From the NCBI RefSeq assembly GCF_001646655.1, contig NZ_LPZN01000006.1:62001-126000 (forward strand): a stretch of 64,000 nucleotides of DNA. The letters are read 5' to 3'. The position numbers were made by a program, and so were the translations under genes. Below the pieces are notes generated by a model, which was not told the DNA's origin, made no database searches, and saw only the letters and a program-made list of their open reading frames with translations. Shown one piece after another: positions 1 through 11,870 of this stretch (the stretch's first letter is position 1; each line of letters begins with the position of its first letter). Origin of the DNA: Rhodococcus gordoniae (GTDB taxonomy: Bacteria; Actinomycetota; Actinomycetes; Mycobacteriales; Mycobacteriaceae).

Positions 1-1353
1 GGCAAGGACGCGAGCGACCTGCGATCGATGTTCGCCGAGGCGCTCGCCTGTGAGGAACCCGCCGGGCCGCTGTGGTGCAAGCGGCCCACCCGCTCGCTGT
101 TCACCCTCGGGCAATGGGCCTGGGAGGACGATCCGCGTTTCTCGATCGACTACCACGTCCGGTTCAACGCGCTGCCGTCCCCGGGCACAATGGACGATCT
201 GTGGGAACTCGTCTCCCGCCTGCACGCCTCGCTGCTCGACCGCACGCGCCCATTGTGGGAGATGCATCTGATCGAAGGGCTGGCAGACGGTCGCTACGCC
301 CTGTACGTGAAGATCCACCACGCGCTCGCCGACGGGGTGGGGGCCATGCGTCTGATGCGCCGCGCGCTCAGCACCGACCCGGAACGCACCGACATGCCGG
401 CGCCGTGGGCGGTCGACGACGCCCGGTCGCCGAGCCGCTCGGCGATGGGTACCGCGATCGGGTTCCCCGGTGCGGTCGTCCGTGCGGCGACCGGCGTGGT
501 GAACGACGCGGTGAACGTGGTGTCCGAGGCGATGGCTCTGGTCCCGGCGCTCGTCGGCACCGTCGACCGGGCACTGCACAATCGCGGGGGTTCGTTGTCG
601 CTGGGCGCTCCGAACACCATCCTCAACCGTCAGATCTCCGGATCGCGCAGGTTCGCGGCCCGGTCGTGGCCGATCGAACGCCTGCGCATGGTGGCCAAGG
701 CGGCCGACGCGACACTCAACGACGTCGTCCTCGAACTGTCGGGTGGGGCTCTACGGGCGTTCCTCACCGAACACGATGCGCTGCCGGACGATTCGCTGGT
801 CGCCATGGTTCCGGTGTCGTTGCGCCAGAGCACGAACTCGTCGGGCAACGAGATCGGCATTCTCATGTGCACGCTCGGCACGCAGTGCGCCGACCCGGTG
901 GAACGGCTTGCGCGCGTGCGGGGTTCGATGATCGAGGGCAAGCATGCGATGAATTCGATGTCGAAGCTCGGTCGTCTCGCGACGAGCGCGGTGGGCGTGG
1001 CACCCCTTGCGGTGGGGGTGCTCACCGGCAACCGGGCGCTCCCACGTCCGCCGTTCAACGTGATCGTCTCGAACGTGCCGGGACCCGATTCGCCGCTGTA
1101 CTGGAACGGCGCCCGCGTCGACGCGTTGTATCCGCTGTCGGTGCCCGTCGACGGACAGGCGCTGAACATCACGTGCACGAGTACCGACGACGAGATCGCC
1201 TTCGGGCTGACGGCGTGCGGCCGCACGGTGCCGGACCTCGCCCGGCTGCTCGATCACCTCGACGACGAACTCGGGGCCCTGGAATCCGCTCTCGGAGTCC
1301 GGGTGGAGGTCGACGACGAGGGGAGCGGGGAGGGCGACGCCGGGAACGACTGA
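1..1353 (+). CDS. WS/DGAT wax ester synthase / diacylglycerol acyltransferase, 5'-truncated
   Basis: Bifunctional acyltransferase that esterifies diacylglycerol or fatty alcohol with acyl-CoA, making triacylglycerol or wax ester. The frame is open from base 1, so the true start lies before the window; aligned by eye with the complete paralogue at 54971-56383 about 50 N-terminal residues are missing. The catalytic motif HHALADG is at nt 316-336, and the C-terminal family signature RPPFNVIVSNVPG is present. It ends convergently 52 bp from the hydrolase gene. Its neighbours (PHA synthase, phasin) place it in a storage-polymer region. Family assignment is secure; substrate preference cannot be read. 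Confidence 0.93.
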   Translation, partial: GKDASDLRSMFAEALACEEPAGPLWCKRPTRSLFTLGQWAWEDDPRFSIDYHVRFNALPSPGTMDDLWELVSRLHASLLDRTRPLWEMHLIEGLADGRYALYVKIHHALADGVGAMRLMRRALSTDPERTDMPAPWAVDDARSPSRSAMGTAIGFPGAVVRAATGVVNDAVNVVSEAMALVPALVGTVDRALHNRGGSLSLGAPNTILNRQISGSRRFAARSWPIERLRMVAKAADATLNDVVLELSGGALRAFLTEHDALPDDSLVAMVPVSLRQSTNSSGNEIGILMCTLGTQCADPVERLARVRGSMIEGKHAMNSMSKLGRLATSAVGVAPLAVGVLTGNRALPRPPFNVIVSNVPGPDSPLYWNGARVDALYPLSVPVDGQALNITCTSTDDEIAFGLTACGRTVPDLARLLDHLDDELGALESALGVRVEVDDEGSGEGDAGND

Positions 1354-1405
1354 CCGCGTCGTTTCGAGAATCGTCGCGCCGCATCGCCGAACGGCCCGGG
1401 ATGAG

Positions 1406-2524
1406 TCAGGACGTCGCCGCCACGCGGCGGGCGTGCGGCGTCCACACTTCGGTGAGGGTGCGGCGGCCGATGAACAGCCCGATGTGACCGGCATCGGCGA
1501 CGGTGGCGGTGATCCTCTGCGGCGGGGTCGACACGTACTCCGCGAGCGCGGTGACCTGCCGGGGAGTCGCGATCGGGTCGGCGGAGCCGGCGATCAGATG
1601 GACCGGGCAGTCGACGGCCGCGAGATCGACGACGCGTCCCTCGGCCCTCAGTGTGCCGACGACGAGTTCGTTGCCCACGAACAGGTGGCGCATGATCCAT
1701 GCGCGGAACGCCGAGGGGATCTCCTGTTTCCAGGCGAACCAGTGTCGTTCGGCTTCCCAACGCGCGACCTCGTCGGGGTCGTCGAGCAGGCCGAGCAGCG
1801 TCATCGCACGCTCGATCTCGCCGATCGGGTCCGTGGTCGGCATCCCCACGGCCCGCGCCGCCCCGTACCAGAAGTCGATCGTCGAGGCCGCCGCCGTGCG
1901 GGGCGCATGGGCCAGCACCGACAGCGCGGGCTGGTCGACGTGGAAGTCGATCGGTGCCCCCGCCACGGTCAACGAGTGCACGGTCCCGGGGTGCAGCGCC
2001 GCGTAGACGGTGCCGAGCCACCCGCCCTGGCTGTCGCCGATCAGGTTCACCCGGCCGCCGAGATGAGCGACGGCGTCGGCCACGACGGCCAGATGCTCGT
2101 CGATCGAGCAATCGTCCGTGGCGGTGGTCGCCGGCGCCCAATCGAGGCAGTGCAGACGGGTGAGACCGCCGGCTCTGAGGGCTTCGACCTGGCTGCGGTC
2201 GGCGGAATGGTCGACGATGCACGAATGGGTGCCGGCCTGCGGCGGCAGCAGCAGGGTGGGAATCTCGTCACGGACTGCGTCGGGTGTGCCACAGTCGCGA
2301 AGACCGCCGAGGGGCCATCGGCGCACCACCGGCCAGTTCGTGGTCCAGCGCGGCGGCGTGGCCGAGGTCAGTGCCCGGCTGTACCGGTTCGCGTCGGAGA
2401 CCAACGTGCACGGTGTGGCGCCGCGTCGTACGAGGCCGGCGAGATAGGCGCTCCAACCGGCGATCGCCGCGGTCCCGAGACGAATCGGGGCCGCGGCGAT
2501 CCTTGCGGGTGTCAGTGACTGCAT
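1406..2524 (-). CDS. alpha/beta hydrolase, PHA-synthase-related
   Basis: Probable intracellular esterase or PHA depolymerase-like hydrolase of 372 residues. The nucleophile elbow is GDSQGG with Ser165; a late Asp (GSADP) and His (DAGHIG) complete a visible triad. The Ser in place of the synthase Cys argues for hydrolysis rather than polymerisation. The start chosen is ATG at 2524: the open frame continues upstream, but that translation is Arg/His-rich and overlaps the phasin end. It lies 68 bp downstream of the phasin gene on the same strand, so it probably belongs to a phaC-phasin-hydrolase unit. Substrate is inferred from context only. Confidence 0.75.
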   Translation of the reverse strand: MQSLTPARIAAAPIRLGTAAIAGWSAYLAGLVRRGATPCTLVSDANRYSRALTSATPPRWTTNWPVVRRWPLGGLRDCGTPDAVRDEIPTLLLPPQAGTHSCIVDHSADRSQVEALRAGGLTRLHCLDWAPATTATDDCSIDEHLAVVADAVAHLGGRVNLIGDSQGGWLGTVYAALHPGTVHSLTVAGAPIDFHVDQPALSVLAHAPRTAAASTIDFWYGAARAVGMPTTDPIGEIERAMTLLGLLDDPDEVARWEAERHWFAWKQEIPSAFRAWIMRHLFVGNELVVGTLRAEGRVVDLAAVDCPVHLIAGSADPIATPRQVTALAEYVSTPPQRITATVADAGHIGLFIGRRTLTEVWTPHARRVAATS

Positions 2525-2592
2525 GCACTGCACCGGAGAACGCCCGCTGATGCGGTGTTCGGGTTCGACAACTGCATCGAGGGAGTCGTCGA

Positions 2593-3003
2593 TTACTTGA
2601 GGAGGTCGCGAGCGGTGCTCGTGACGGTGGTGGTGAGCTCGCGAGCGAAGGAGACCTGAGCCTTGGTGAGCTCGGCGACCCACTCGACGGGGGTGGCCTC
2701 GGCGACCTTCTCCTGCAGATCCAGGATGCTCGAGACGGCCTTCTCGTAGGTGTCGACGCCGAGGTTCCCGCTCTGCTTCGCAGCGTCGATGAACTTCGCG
2801 TTGAACTCCTGGAAGCGCTCGGTGGCCTCGTCGACGGTCCTGGTGAACTCGGTGGCGGCCTTGTCGGCGACCGCGGCGGCCGTCGAGGTCAGCTTCTCGG
2901 CCGACTGCTGGGCCGTTGCGGTGGCCTCGGTGGTGGCCTTGGCCGCGGCATCGGTGGCCTTGGTGCCGGCGTTCGCGGCGGTGGTCTTGGTCGGTGCGGT
3001 CAT
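2593..3003 (-). CDS. phaP: phasin-like PHA granule protein
   Basis: Small Ala/Thr/Lys-rich helical protein of 136 residues that should coat polyhydroxyalkanoate granules. Residues 1-60 are low complexity (Ala, Thr, Lys) and the rest is amphipathic helix with no signal peptide or membrane segment, as in phasins. It sits between phaC and the hydrolase on the same strand, with its own promoter and repeat-rich operator at 3076-3110. Sequence alone would only say helical granule-associated-like protein; the phaC neighbour makes phasin the best call. Confidence 0.8.
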   Translation of the reverse strand: MTAPTKTTAANAGTKATDAAAKATTEATATAQQSAEKLTSTAAAVADKAATEFTRTVDEATERFQEFNAKFIDAAKQSGNLGVDTYEKAVSSILDLQEKVAEATPVEWVAELTKAQVSFARELTTTVTSTARDLLK

Positions 3004-3075
3004 GATGTGTACCTTCCGTGGGCGCTCGTGACGGGAGCGGAACTTCCCCTGTGGGGGTGCGCTCGGATCGGCGCT

Positions 3076-3110
3076 GTTAGCAGGTTAGCAAGACGATAGC
3101 TAACTCGCAA
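3076..3110 (-). promoter_or_regulatory. phasin promoter overlapped by GTTAGC/GCTAAC repeats
   Basis: On the minus strand a -35 TTGCGA (3110-3105), a 17-nt spacer and a -10 TAACCT (3087-3082) precede the phasin gene. On the plus strand GTTAGC occurs at 3076-3081 and 3084-3089 and its inverted copy GCTAAC at 3099-3104, so an inverted repeat with a 9-nt spacer fills the promoter spacer and -10. This is the geometry of a repressor operator; the XRE regulator at 4979-5362 is a candidate ligand. Confidence 0.55.
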
Positions 3111-3112
3111 TA

Positions 3113-4801
3113 TCACTCGAAGACATAGGTTCCCGGCGCATCGCACAGGGGCGGATGCTGCGCGCTGCCCATCGCCGGCGGCGCGACGAGGTCACCGGCA
3201 CGCTTCGCCGACCATGCCGTCCAGTCCTCCCACCACGAACCGGTGGTGCGGGTGGTCTTCTCGGCCCAGGCCTTCGGATCCTCGGGCAGCTTCGGCAGCT
3301 CGTCTGCGTCGGGGGTGCCGACGGCGTCGAACCACGCCTTCGGACTCGGGGGATTGACCGCGCCGGCCACGTGGCCGCCGCTGGTCAGCACGTACCGGAC
3401 CGAGCCACCGAGCAACCCCGTGGCCTTGTACGACGAGGTCCACGGCACGATGTGATCGTTGATCGCGCCGACCACGTAGGTATCGCACGTGATGTCCGAG
3501 AGGTCGAGGACCTCGCCGTCGAGCTCGTACACACCGCGCGCGAGCTCGTTGCGTCCGTACAGCGACCGCAGGTAGTGCGAGTGCATCTTCGCCGGCATAC
3601 GGGTGCTGTCCTCGTTCCACGCCAGGATGTCGAAGGCGGCGGGCTTCTCGCCCTTCATCCATCGCGATACCCAGTAGTTGAAGATCAGATCCCGCGCGCG
3701 GATCATGTCGAAACTGCCGGCCATCTCGTTACCCGAGAGGAAGCCCTGCCTGCTCATCCGGAACTCGACGCGGTCGAGCGTCGCCGGGTCGGTGAGCAGT
3801 GCCAGCTCGCCGACCTCGCTGTAGTCGAGGAGCGTGTTGAGCATGGTGAACGCGCTGATCCGCTCGTCGCCGAGCTTGCCCATCCGGGCCGCCGTCATCG
3901 CCGCCATCGCGCCACCGAGGCAGATCGAGAGCACCTCGATTCGTGACGACCCGGTGATCTCCTCGACGACGTCGAGTGCCGCCGAAACACCCTGCCGGTA
4001 GTAGTCGTCCATCGTGATCTCGTGCATCGACTCGTCCGGGTTACGGTACGAGATCGCGAACACGGTGCGGTTGTGCTGCACTGCCCACTCGATGAGGCTG
4101 CGCTGCGGCGCGAGATCGAGGATGTAGTACTTGTTGATCCACGGCGGCGCGGCCAGGATCGGGATCTCGTGCACCTCGCCGGTCTGGGGCGCGTACTGGA
4201 TGACCTCGATCAGGTCGTTGCGGAAGACGACCGTGCCCGGGGTCGCGGCCATGTTCTCGCCGAGAGTGAACGCCTCCCGGTCGACCTTGAGCGGCAGGCC
4301 CTTCCGGTGCACGACATCCTCGACGGCGTACTTCGCGCCGCGGAACAGGCTCGCTCCACCGGTGTCGAGCGCGCGCACGAGCACACCCGGGTTGATGAGG
4401 AAGTTCGACGGCGCGAGCGCGTCGAACATCAGATTCGCGAACTGGCGTGCCTTGCCGTCCTGGACCGGGTCACCTGCGCCGGCGTCGGCGAGATCCTCGA
4501 CGTATTCGCGGGTGGCGAGATAACTCTGCAGTAGTGAGAAGTAGGCAGGATTCTCCTTCCACGCGGCGTCGGAGAACCGGCGATCCTTCGGATCCGGGGC
4601 GACCGGGGCCTGAGGATCGCGGGCACTCCACACGCGCGTCGCCGCCGCCGGGATGTTCGCCAGACGGTGGGCGTAGTCCGTGGTCGCCTCCGCCACGGCC
4701 CGCGGATTCTTCACGGCGCGACCGGCGACCGAAGCGACGGCCGGGCCCCAGCCGATCGGGTCGAGCGAGGAAGTGAGCTTCTTCTGCAGATGGTTGAGCA
4801 C
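3113..4801 (-). CDS. phaC: poly(3-hydroxyalkanoate) synthase
   Basis: Polymerises (R)-3-hydroxyacyl-CoA into PHA at the granule surface. With the GTG at 4801 the protein has 562 residues, the size of stand-alone class I/II synthases; no phaE or phaR subunit is nearby. The modified lipase box reads SICLGG with nucleophile Cys294; Asp449 (in INDHIVPW) and His477 (in SGGHVAG) complete the triad. The first Gly of the usual GxCxG box is Ser here. Start choice: GGAG lies 7 nt before GTG 4801; an alternative GTG at 4867 follows a G-run and would add 22 residues. Transcribed toward phasin and hydrolase. Confidence 0.92.
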   Translation of the reverse strand: MLNHLQKKLTSSLDPIGWGPAVASVAGRAVKNPRAVAEATTDYAHRLANIPAAATRVWSARDPQAPVAPDPKDRRFSDAAWKENPAYFSLLQSYLATREYVEDLADAGAGDPVQDGKARQFANLMFDALAPSNFLINPGVLVRALDTGGASLFRGAKYAVEDVVHRKGLPLKVDREAFTLGENMAATPGTVVFRNDLIEVIQYAPQTGEVHEIPILAAPPWINKYYILDLAPQRSLIEWAVQHNRTVFAISYRNPDESMHEITMDDYYRQGVSAALDVVEEITGSSRIEVLSICLGGAMAAMTAARMGKLGDERISAFTMLNTLLDYSEVGELALLTDPATLDRVEFRMSRQGFLSGNEMAGSFDMIRARDLIFNYWVSRWMKGEKPAAFDILAWNEDSTRMPAKMHSHYLRSLYGRNELARGVYELDGEVLDLSDITCDTYVVGAINDHIVPWTSSYKATGLLGGSVRYVLTSGGHVAGAVNPPSPKAWFDAVGTPDADELPKLPEDPKAWAEKTTRTTGSWWEDWTAWSAKRAGDLVAPPAMGSAQHPPLCDAPGTYVFE

Positions 4802-4876
4802 CGAGCAACTCCAGAACTGGGTGGATGGTCCGGAGCCGAGATTGACACCGCCCGCGAGGGCGCGCACCTTACCCCC

Positions 4877-4910
4877 AGGTACGTGCTACCTGCATGTTCG
4901 TCGCACATGC
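4877..4910 (-). promoter_or_regulatory. two adjacent inverted repeats upstream of phaC
   Basis: AGGTA-5 nt-TACCT (4877-4891) is followed by GCATG-9 nt-CATGC (4892-4910), in the 177 bp between phaC and the XRE gene. They may form operator sites or leader hairpins for phaC. No clear -35/-10 pair was found here. Short arms make chance occurrence possible. Confidence 0.3.
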
Positions 4911-4978
4911 CGCGAAATCGGGCTGACCTGGATTGCTGCGTGAGGAACAGGCCTCGGCGCTACTCGATGTGAAAATGC

Positions 4979-5362
4979 TCACTCTTGATCGGATTCGGGT
5001 CCTCCGCTACGCCGCCGGCGCGCGACGGTCACCTCCCGGAATGCCTCGTACATCTCCTCGAGCGAACGCCGCTGGGCGTTGGTGAGGTCGGGATCCTCGC
5101 GAATCGCCCGCAGGACCGCGGACTCCGCTCCGTCGTCGGCCTGCGCGTGGGCCGCGAGGGTGTCGGCGGACAGATGCAACTGGTCGGCGATCGCTTGCAG
5201 CACACGCTCGCTCGGCGCCCGCAGGTTCCGTTCGATCTGCGACAGGTACGGATTCGAGATGCCCACCATCGACGCGAGCTGACGCATGGGAAGTTCTGCG
5301 AGCTCACGCTGGCGGCGGATCAATTCGCCCAAGGTGCTCGGGCGTGACTCGTCCTCGTCCAT
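4979..5362 (-). CDS. XRE-family helix-turn-helix regulator
   Basis: DNA-binding regulator of 127 residues. An HTH_3 domain spans about residues 11-67 (GELIRRQRELAELPMRQLA leads into the recognition helix around ISNPYLSQIER). The C-terminal half is charged helix. ATG 5362 was chosen because a -10 TATGCT (5374-5369) lies exactly 6 nt before it, implying a leaderless mRNA; the frame stays open further upstream but with no ribosome-binding site. It lies 177 bp upstream of phaC on the same strand and diverges from hisD, so control of PHA genes is the obvious hypothesis, not proven by sequence. Confidence 0.85.
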   Translation of the reverse strand: MDEDESRPSTLGELIRRQRELAELPMRQLASMVGISNPYLSQIERNLRAPSERVLQAIADQLHLSADTLAAHAQADDGAESAVLRAIREDPDLTNAQRRSLEEMYEAFREVTVARRRRSGGPESDQE

Positions 5363-5368
5363 GCCGAC

Positions 5369-5374
5369 AGCATA
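5369..5374 (-). promoter_or_regulatory. -10 box of leaderless XRE transcript
   Basis: TATGCT read on the minus strand, followed by 6 nt and the ATG at 5362. Transcription would begin at or next to the A of the start codon. Confidence 0.45.
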
Positions 5375-5407
5375 AGCACGGTGATCCGTGTCGAGAGACA
5401 TCCTCAC

Positions 5408-5484
5408 CCGGGTGCAACTTCGAACGGCACCACTCGATGCGGGATAGTAGGGGGTGATCCCTGTTCTGCGAGAGAGGACACCTC
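5408..5484 (+). promoter_or_regulatory. his operon upstream region
   Basis: A 77-bp stretch between the hisD start and the XRE upstream frame. A candidate -10 GATAGT (5443-5448) lies 18 nt after TTCGAA (5419-5424). The ribosome-binding site GAGAGGA precedes ATG 5485. No T-box or leader-peptide features were seen. Confidence 0.3.
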
Positions 5485-8542
<3,058 letters not shown>

Positions 8543-8545
8543 CAC

Positions 8546-8701
8546 ATGGATGTCGTCCTCACCTATCTGTGCTTCATCGTGGCCGGATTCGCCGCCGGCG
8601 GAACGTGGTCGATGTGGAAGGCACGCAACACGTTGTTCGCGGGTGTGCTGCTGGCTCTGACCGTGCTGGCAGCCGCCGCGGGCGTCTTCCGGTTGCTCTG
8701 A
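8546..8701 (+). CDS. small two-helix membrane protein (51 aa)
   Basis: Unrecognised protein of 51 residues, ATG at 8546 only 3 nt after hisB and stop overlapping the region just before the MFS start (TGACGTG). Two hydrophobic segments (about residues 3-17 and 28-49) flank a short basic turn (WKARN). Codon third positions are GC-rich and the spacing is operon-like, so I treat it as a real gene. It may act with the adjacent MFS transporter; nothing in the sequence gives a function. Confidence 0.7.
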   Translation: MDVVLTYLCFIVAGFAAGGTWSMWKARNTLFAGVLLALTVLAAAAGVFRLL

Positions 8702-8702
8702 C

Positions 8703-9860
8703 GTGGCGGAACAACAAGGGCTGTTCACCGTTCGTGGTCTGATCCCGGCATGGTCGACGTCCGCGGCGGCCTTCGGAGGCTTCTCGCTGCTGCTGCCGGT
8801 CGTGCCGTGGGCGATCGCCGAGGCCGGTGGCAGCGACACGCTCGCCGGATCGGTGACGGCGGTGTTCATGCTCACCACCGTTCTCACGCAACTCGCGATG
8901 CCGCGACTGCTGCGCGCGTTCGGTCACCGCGCGACACTCGCAGCCGGCTGCCTGTTCCTCGGGCCACCGTCGCTGCTGTTCCTCGTGTCGATCGCCCCGG
9001 CAGCGGTGCTCGGGATCTCCGGGCTCCGCGGTATCGGCTTCGGGATGATCACCGTGGCGTCGGCCGCGCTCGTCGGCGAACTGGCGCCGCCGAGGTTGCT
9101 CGGCCGTGCCACCGGCATGCTCGGCATCGCCATTGCCGCGTCGCAGACGATCGGCCTGCCCGCCGGGTTGGCGATCGCCGAGCGGTTCTCCACCACGCCG
9201 GTCTTCGTGCTCGGTGCGATCATCTCGTCCGCAGGTCTGCTCGCCGCGATCCGTCTGCCACGGCTGACCGCGAAGCAGGCCCGGACGGCGCGACGCGTGC
9301 CCCCGGTCGTGCTGCTGTTCCCGTTGGTCGCCGTGGGTGCGGGTGCGATCGCCTACGGTGGTCTCACCTCGCTGTTGCGCATCGCGGTCGCCGGCTTGCC
9401 CGTCGCGGCGGCCTTGGCCGTACTCAGCGCGTCTTCGCTGATCGGGCGGTATGCGGCAGGTTCCGTCGCGGATCGGATCGGCGCCGGCAAGCTGTTGCCC
9501 GTCGGTCTCGGCCTGGCGGGCCTGGCGATGATTCCCTTCGCCCTCGTCGCCGACGACCGAGGGGGAGCGGTCCTGCTGATCGTCGCCGCGATCGCCTTCG
9601 GTCTCGGATTCGGTGTCGTCCAGAACGAAGCACTGCTCGTCGCGTTCCGCCGTGCCGGCGCAGGCAACACCGGCTCCGCGAGCGCCGCCTGGAACATCGG
9701 TTTCGACGCCGGCACGGGTGCGGGGTCGTTCGCGCTCGGCGCGCTGGCAGCGGCGGCGGGATATCCCGTCGCCTTCACCGTGGCCGCAGTGCTGGTCCCG
9801 ACGCTGCCCCTGCTCGCCCGGCTGGCCGGGCCGTCGGAACGTCCCCGTCCCACCACATAG
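8703..9860 (+). CDS. MFS transporter
   Basis: Major facilitator superfamily permease of 385 residues with about 12 hydrophobic segments; the N-terminal half has the loop [13 protein letters not shown] and the repeat-type basic stretch between helices 2 and 3 ([14 protein letters not shown]). GTG 8703 starts one base after the preceding stop. It is embedded between hisB and hisH, so it is probably co-transcribed with his genes. Efflux of a metabolite or drug is a guess; substrate unknown. Confidence 0.9.
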   Translation: MAEQQGLFTVRGLIPAWSTSAAAFGGFSLLLPVVPWAIAEAGGSDTLAGSVTAVFMLTTVLTQLAMPRLLRAFGHRATLAAGCLFLGPPSLLFLVSIAPAAVLGISGLRGIGFGMITVASAALVGELAPPRLLGRATGMLGIAIAASQTIGLPAGLAIAERFSTTPVFVLGAIISSAGLLAAIRLPRLTAKQARTARRVPPVVLLFPLVAVGAGAIAYGGLTSLLRIAVAGLPVAAALAVLSASSLIGRYAAGSVADRIGAGKLLPVGLGLAGLAMIPFALVADDRGGAVLLIVAAIAFGLGFGVVQNEALLVAFRRAGAGNTGSASAAWNIGFDAGTGAGSFALGALAAAAGYPVAFTVAAVLVPTLPLLARLAGPSERPRPTT

Positions 9861-9863
9861 AAT
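9858..9863 (+). promoter_or_regulatory. -10 box of an internal hisH promoter
   Basis: TAGAAT overlaps the MFS stop codon and is followed by 7 nt and the hisH ATG, the spacing of a leaderless start. No convincing -35 was found. Confidence 0.45.
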
Positions 9864-9870
9864 CGACATC

Positions 9871-10506
9871 ATGAGCGCAACCACGGTCGCCGTCCTCGAC
9901 TACGGCTCGGGTAACCTCCACTCCGCCACGCGGGCAGTCGCCCGTACCGGCGTGCACGTGGAGGTCACCGCCGACCCGAAGATCGCGCTCGCCGCCGACG
10001 GGCTCGTCGTCCCCGGCGTCGGTGCCTTCGACGCGTGCATGAAGGGCCTGCGCAGCGTCGGCGGAGACAAGATCATCGGCACCCGCCTCGCCGGCGGACG
10101 CCCGGTGCTCGGCATCTGCGTCGGCATGCAGATCCTGTTCGAACGCGGCGTCGAGCACGGCATCGAGACCGAGGGCTGCGGGGAGTGGCCGGGCAGGGTC
10201 GAGCGTCTGGACGCGGCGGTGCTGCCGCACATGGGCTGGAACACCGTCGAGGCCCCCGCCGATTCGGTGCTCTTCGCCGGCATGGACGCCGACACCCGTT
10301 TCTATTTCGTCCACACCTACGCCGCCCGCACGTGGGAACTGGATGCCCCCGAGCGCCTCGCCCCGCCGAAGGTGACCTGGGCCGAACACGGCAGCCGGTT
10401 CGTCGCCGCCGTCGAGAACGGTCCGCTCTCGGCCACCCAGTTCCATCCGGAGAAGTCCGGCGACGCCGGCGCGCAGCTGCTGCAGAATTGGGTCAGCTCG
10501 TTGTGA
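9871..10506 (+). CDS. hisH: imidazole glycerol phosphate synthase, glutamine amidotransferase subunit
   Basis: Class I glutaminase that feeds ammonia to HisF. 211 residues from ATG 9871; the frame is open further upstream but that part overlaps the MFS gene. Catalytic Cys83 lies in GICVGMQ and the His-Glu pair in FHPEKS; the N-terminal block [12 protein letters not shown] is diagnostic. A -10 TAGAAT 7 nt before ATG suggests leaderless transcription. The stop overlaps the next small gene (GTGA). Confidence 0.97.
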   Translation: MSATTVAVLDYGSGNLHSATRAVARTGVHVEVTADPKIALAADGLVVPGVGAFDACMKGLRSVGGDKIIGTRLAGGRPVLGICVGMQILFERGVEHGIETEGCGEWPGRVERLDAAVLPHMGWNTVEAPADSVLFAGMDADTRFYFVHTYAARTWELDAPERLAPPKVTWAEHGSRFVAAVENGPLSATQFHPEKSGDAGAQLLQNWVSSL

Positions 10507-10757
10507 CCGAGCCGCGGCGCGGCCGGTCGAGTGGAGACTTCTCCTTCGGCCGTCACGCCCTGATGTCCGTCGGCACGGCGACCGTCGTGCTGCTCGTCAC
10601 CGCGATCGTCGTGGTGGCGGTCCGGCCCACGCCGGTCGTCGGGCTCGTCATCGCACTCGTCGGCATCGTGGTGGCCGTCGTGGCGATGGGTGTCGTGTCG
10701 ACGCGGTCGGCCCGCCGCGCCTTCGGTCCCGGCGAGGACGACCGCCCCGGAAGCTGA
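10503..10757 (+). CDS. small membrane protein downstream of hisH
   Basis: 84-residue protein with GTG start overlapping the hisH stop by 4 nt. About 25 charged N-terminal residues precede two hydrophobic helices (roughly 28-47 and 50-69); the tail is Arg/Asp rich. The overlap and codon pattern support a real gene. Function unknown; it resembles the small accessory membrane proteins found in actinobacterial amino-acid operons but I cannot assign a family. Confidence 0.7.
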   Translation: MTEPRRGRSSGDFSFGRHALMSVGTATVVLLVTAIVVVAVRPTPVVGLVIALVGIVVAVVAMGVVSTRSARRAFGPGEDDRPGS

Positions 10758-10810
10758 CGCGCCGAACCGGATTTCGCCCGGCGTGTTGCGGTAGCGAACC
10801 CCGGTTGGGC

Positions 10811-10880
10811 GCGCGAGGTGTTCGGTAACGCAGCTGTGCAGACTCGATATCGATCTGCCGCGCCCAGATTCACCTCGCGC
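10811..10880. terminator. nested inverted repeat between convergent genes
   Basis: GCGCGAGGTG (10811-10820) and CACCTCGCGC (10871-10880) form a perfect 10-bp outer stem. Between them TCGATATCGA (10844-10853) is a palindrome flanked by GCAGA and TCTGC. The right outer arm overlaps the stop codon of the WYL regulator, consistent with a bidirectional terminator or cruciform. No T-tract. Confidence 0.45.
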
Positions 10881-11856
10881 CGTCCTCGGAGGGGACGACG
10901 GCGTCCTGCGCCGCCGCGCGCAGACGATCGGCGAACACCGCGCAGGACCGCACGATCTCCGGGTCCGCGCGCATTCGGATGTCGGCGTCGAGGGTGGCGA
11001 GCGCGAGGACGAGCCACTGCCACGACTCGACCGCGAGGTGTACCTCGGTCCGGTCGTCACCCGTCGGGCGGATCTCGGCGTCCTGGTACTTCAGCGCGTC
11101 GGCGACGTGCGTGGCCGAGGCCGCCACGTCCAGATGTACCGGTGTCCGCCCCTGCCGGAGTCCTTGCCGCAGGTATTCCGTGGCGGACCCGGCGGGAAGC
11201 GGGCGGGGTGCGAACCGGCTGCCGGTGAGGAGCAGGTCGCGCACACGGTCGAGGCGGAAGACACGCCAGTCCTCGCGGTCGACGTCCCATCCGAGGAGGT
11301 ACCACCGCAGCAGGTGGTGCACCTGCCTGTACGGCTCGACCCGGCGAGAGGTGGGCGAGCCCTGCGCGTCGACGTAGTCGAAGGTGAGCGTGTCGCACCG
11401 TGCGATTGCCTCCGCGACGGTGCCGAGCAGCTCCGCCGACACGCTGGGAGCCTGCAGCGCACTCGTCTCCACCGCGCTGCGGACGGCCGCGACTCGCGGG
11501 CGCAGCCGCGCGGGCAGGAACTGGTCGAGCTTGCCGTAGGCGCGGGTCGCGGCGTCGTCCAGTCCACCTTCGGTCGGTCCGGTCGCAGCGAGAGCGCCGA
11601 GCCCCAGCAGCACCGCGACGGCCTCGTCGTCGTCGAGCACCAGCGGCGGCATCGAGCGTCCCGACGAGAGGCGATAGAAACCGCCGGGCCCGGAACGGGT
11701 TTCGACGGGATACCCGTAGCCGCGCAGACGGTCGACGTCGCGGCGGAGCGTCCGGCGGCTCACCTGCAGCCGCCGGGCCAGTTCGTCCCCGCCGATCGCG
11801 CGTCCGGTCTGCAGGATCGACAACAACGCGAGCATCCGCTCGGTGACGTCCGCCAT
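10870..11856 (-). CDS. WYL-domain transcriptional regulator with N-terminal HTH
   Basis: YafY/PafC-type regulator of 328 residues. An HTH_11-like winged helix occupies about residues 1-60 (RLQVSRRTLRRDVDRLRGYG), followed by the WYL ligand-binding domain (LLRWYLLGWDVDREDWRVFRLDR) and a C-terminal WCX-type extension. ATG 11856 was chosen because GGAGG lies 8 nt upstream. Divergent from the UvrA-like gene with a 62-bp gap that holds a perfect inverted repeat, so it probably controls both. WYL proteins often respond to DNA damage or nucleic-acid ligands, which fits the partner. Confidence 0.92.
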   Translation of the reverse strand: MADVTERMLALLSILQTGRAIGGDELARRLQVSRRTLRRDVDRLRGYGYPVETRSGPGGFYRLSSGRSMPPLVLDDDEAVAVLLGLGALAATGPTEGGLDDAATRAYGKLDQFLPARLRPRVAAVRSAVETSALQAPSVSAELLGTVAEAIARCDTLTFDYVDAQGSPTSRRVEPYRQVHHLLRWYLLGWDVDREDWRVFRLDRVRDLLLTGSRFAPRPLPAGSATEYLRQGLRQGRTPVHLDVAASATHVADALKYQDAEIRPTGDDRTEVHLAVESWQWLVLALATLDADIRMRADPEIVRSCAVFADRLRAAAQDAVVPSEDGAR

Positions 11857-11870
11857 GCCGTCATCCTCCC

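Noticed and set aside
1354-1405. Terminator between the first WS/DGAT and the hydrolase
   Set aside because: No inverted repeat of useful length found in the 52-bp convergent gap.
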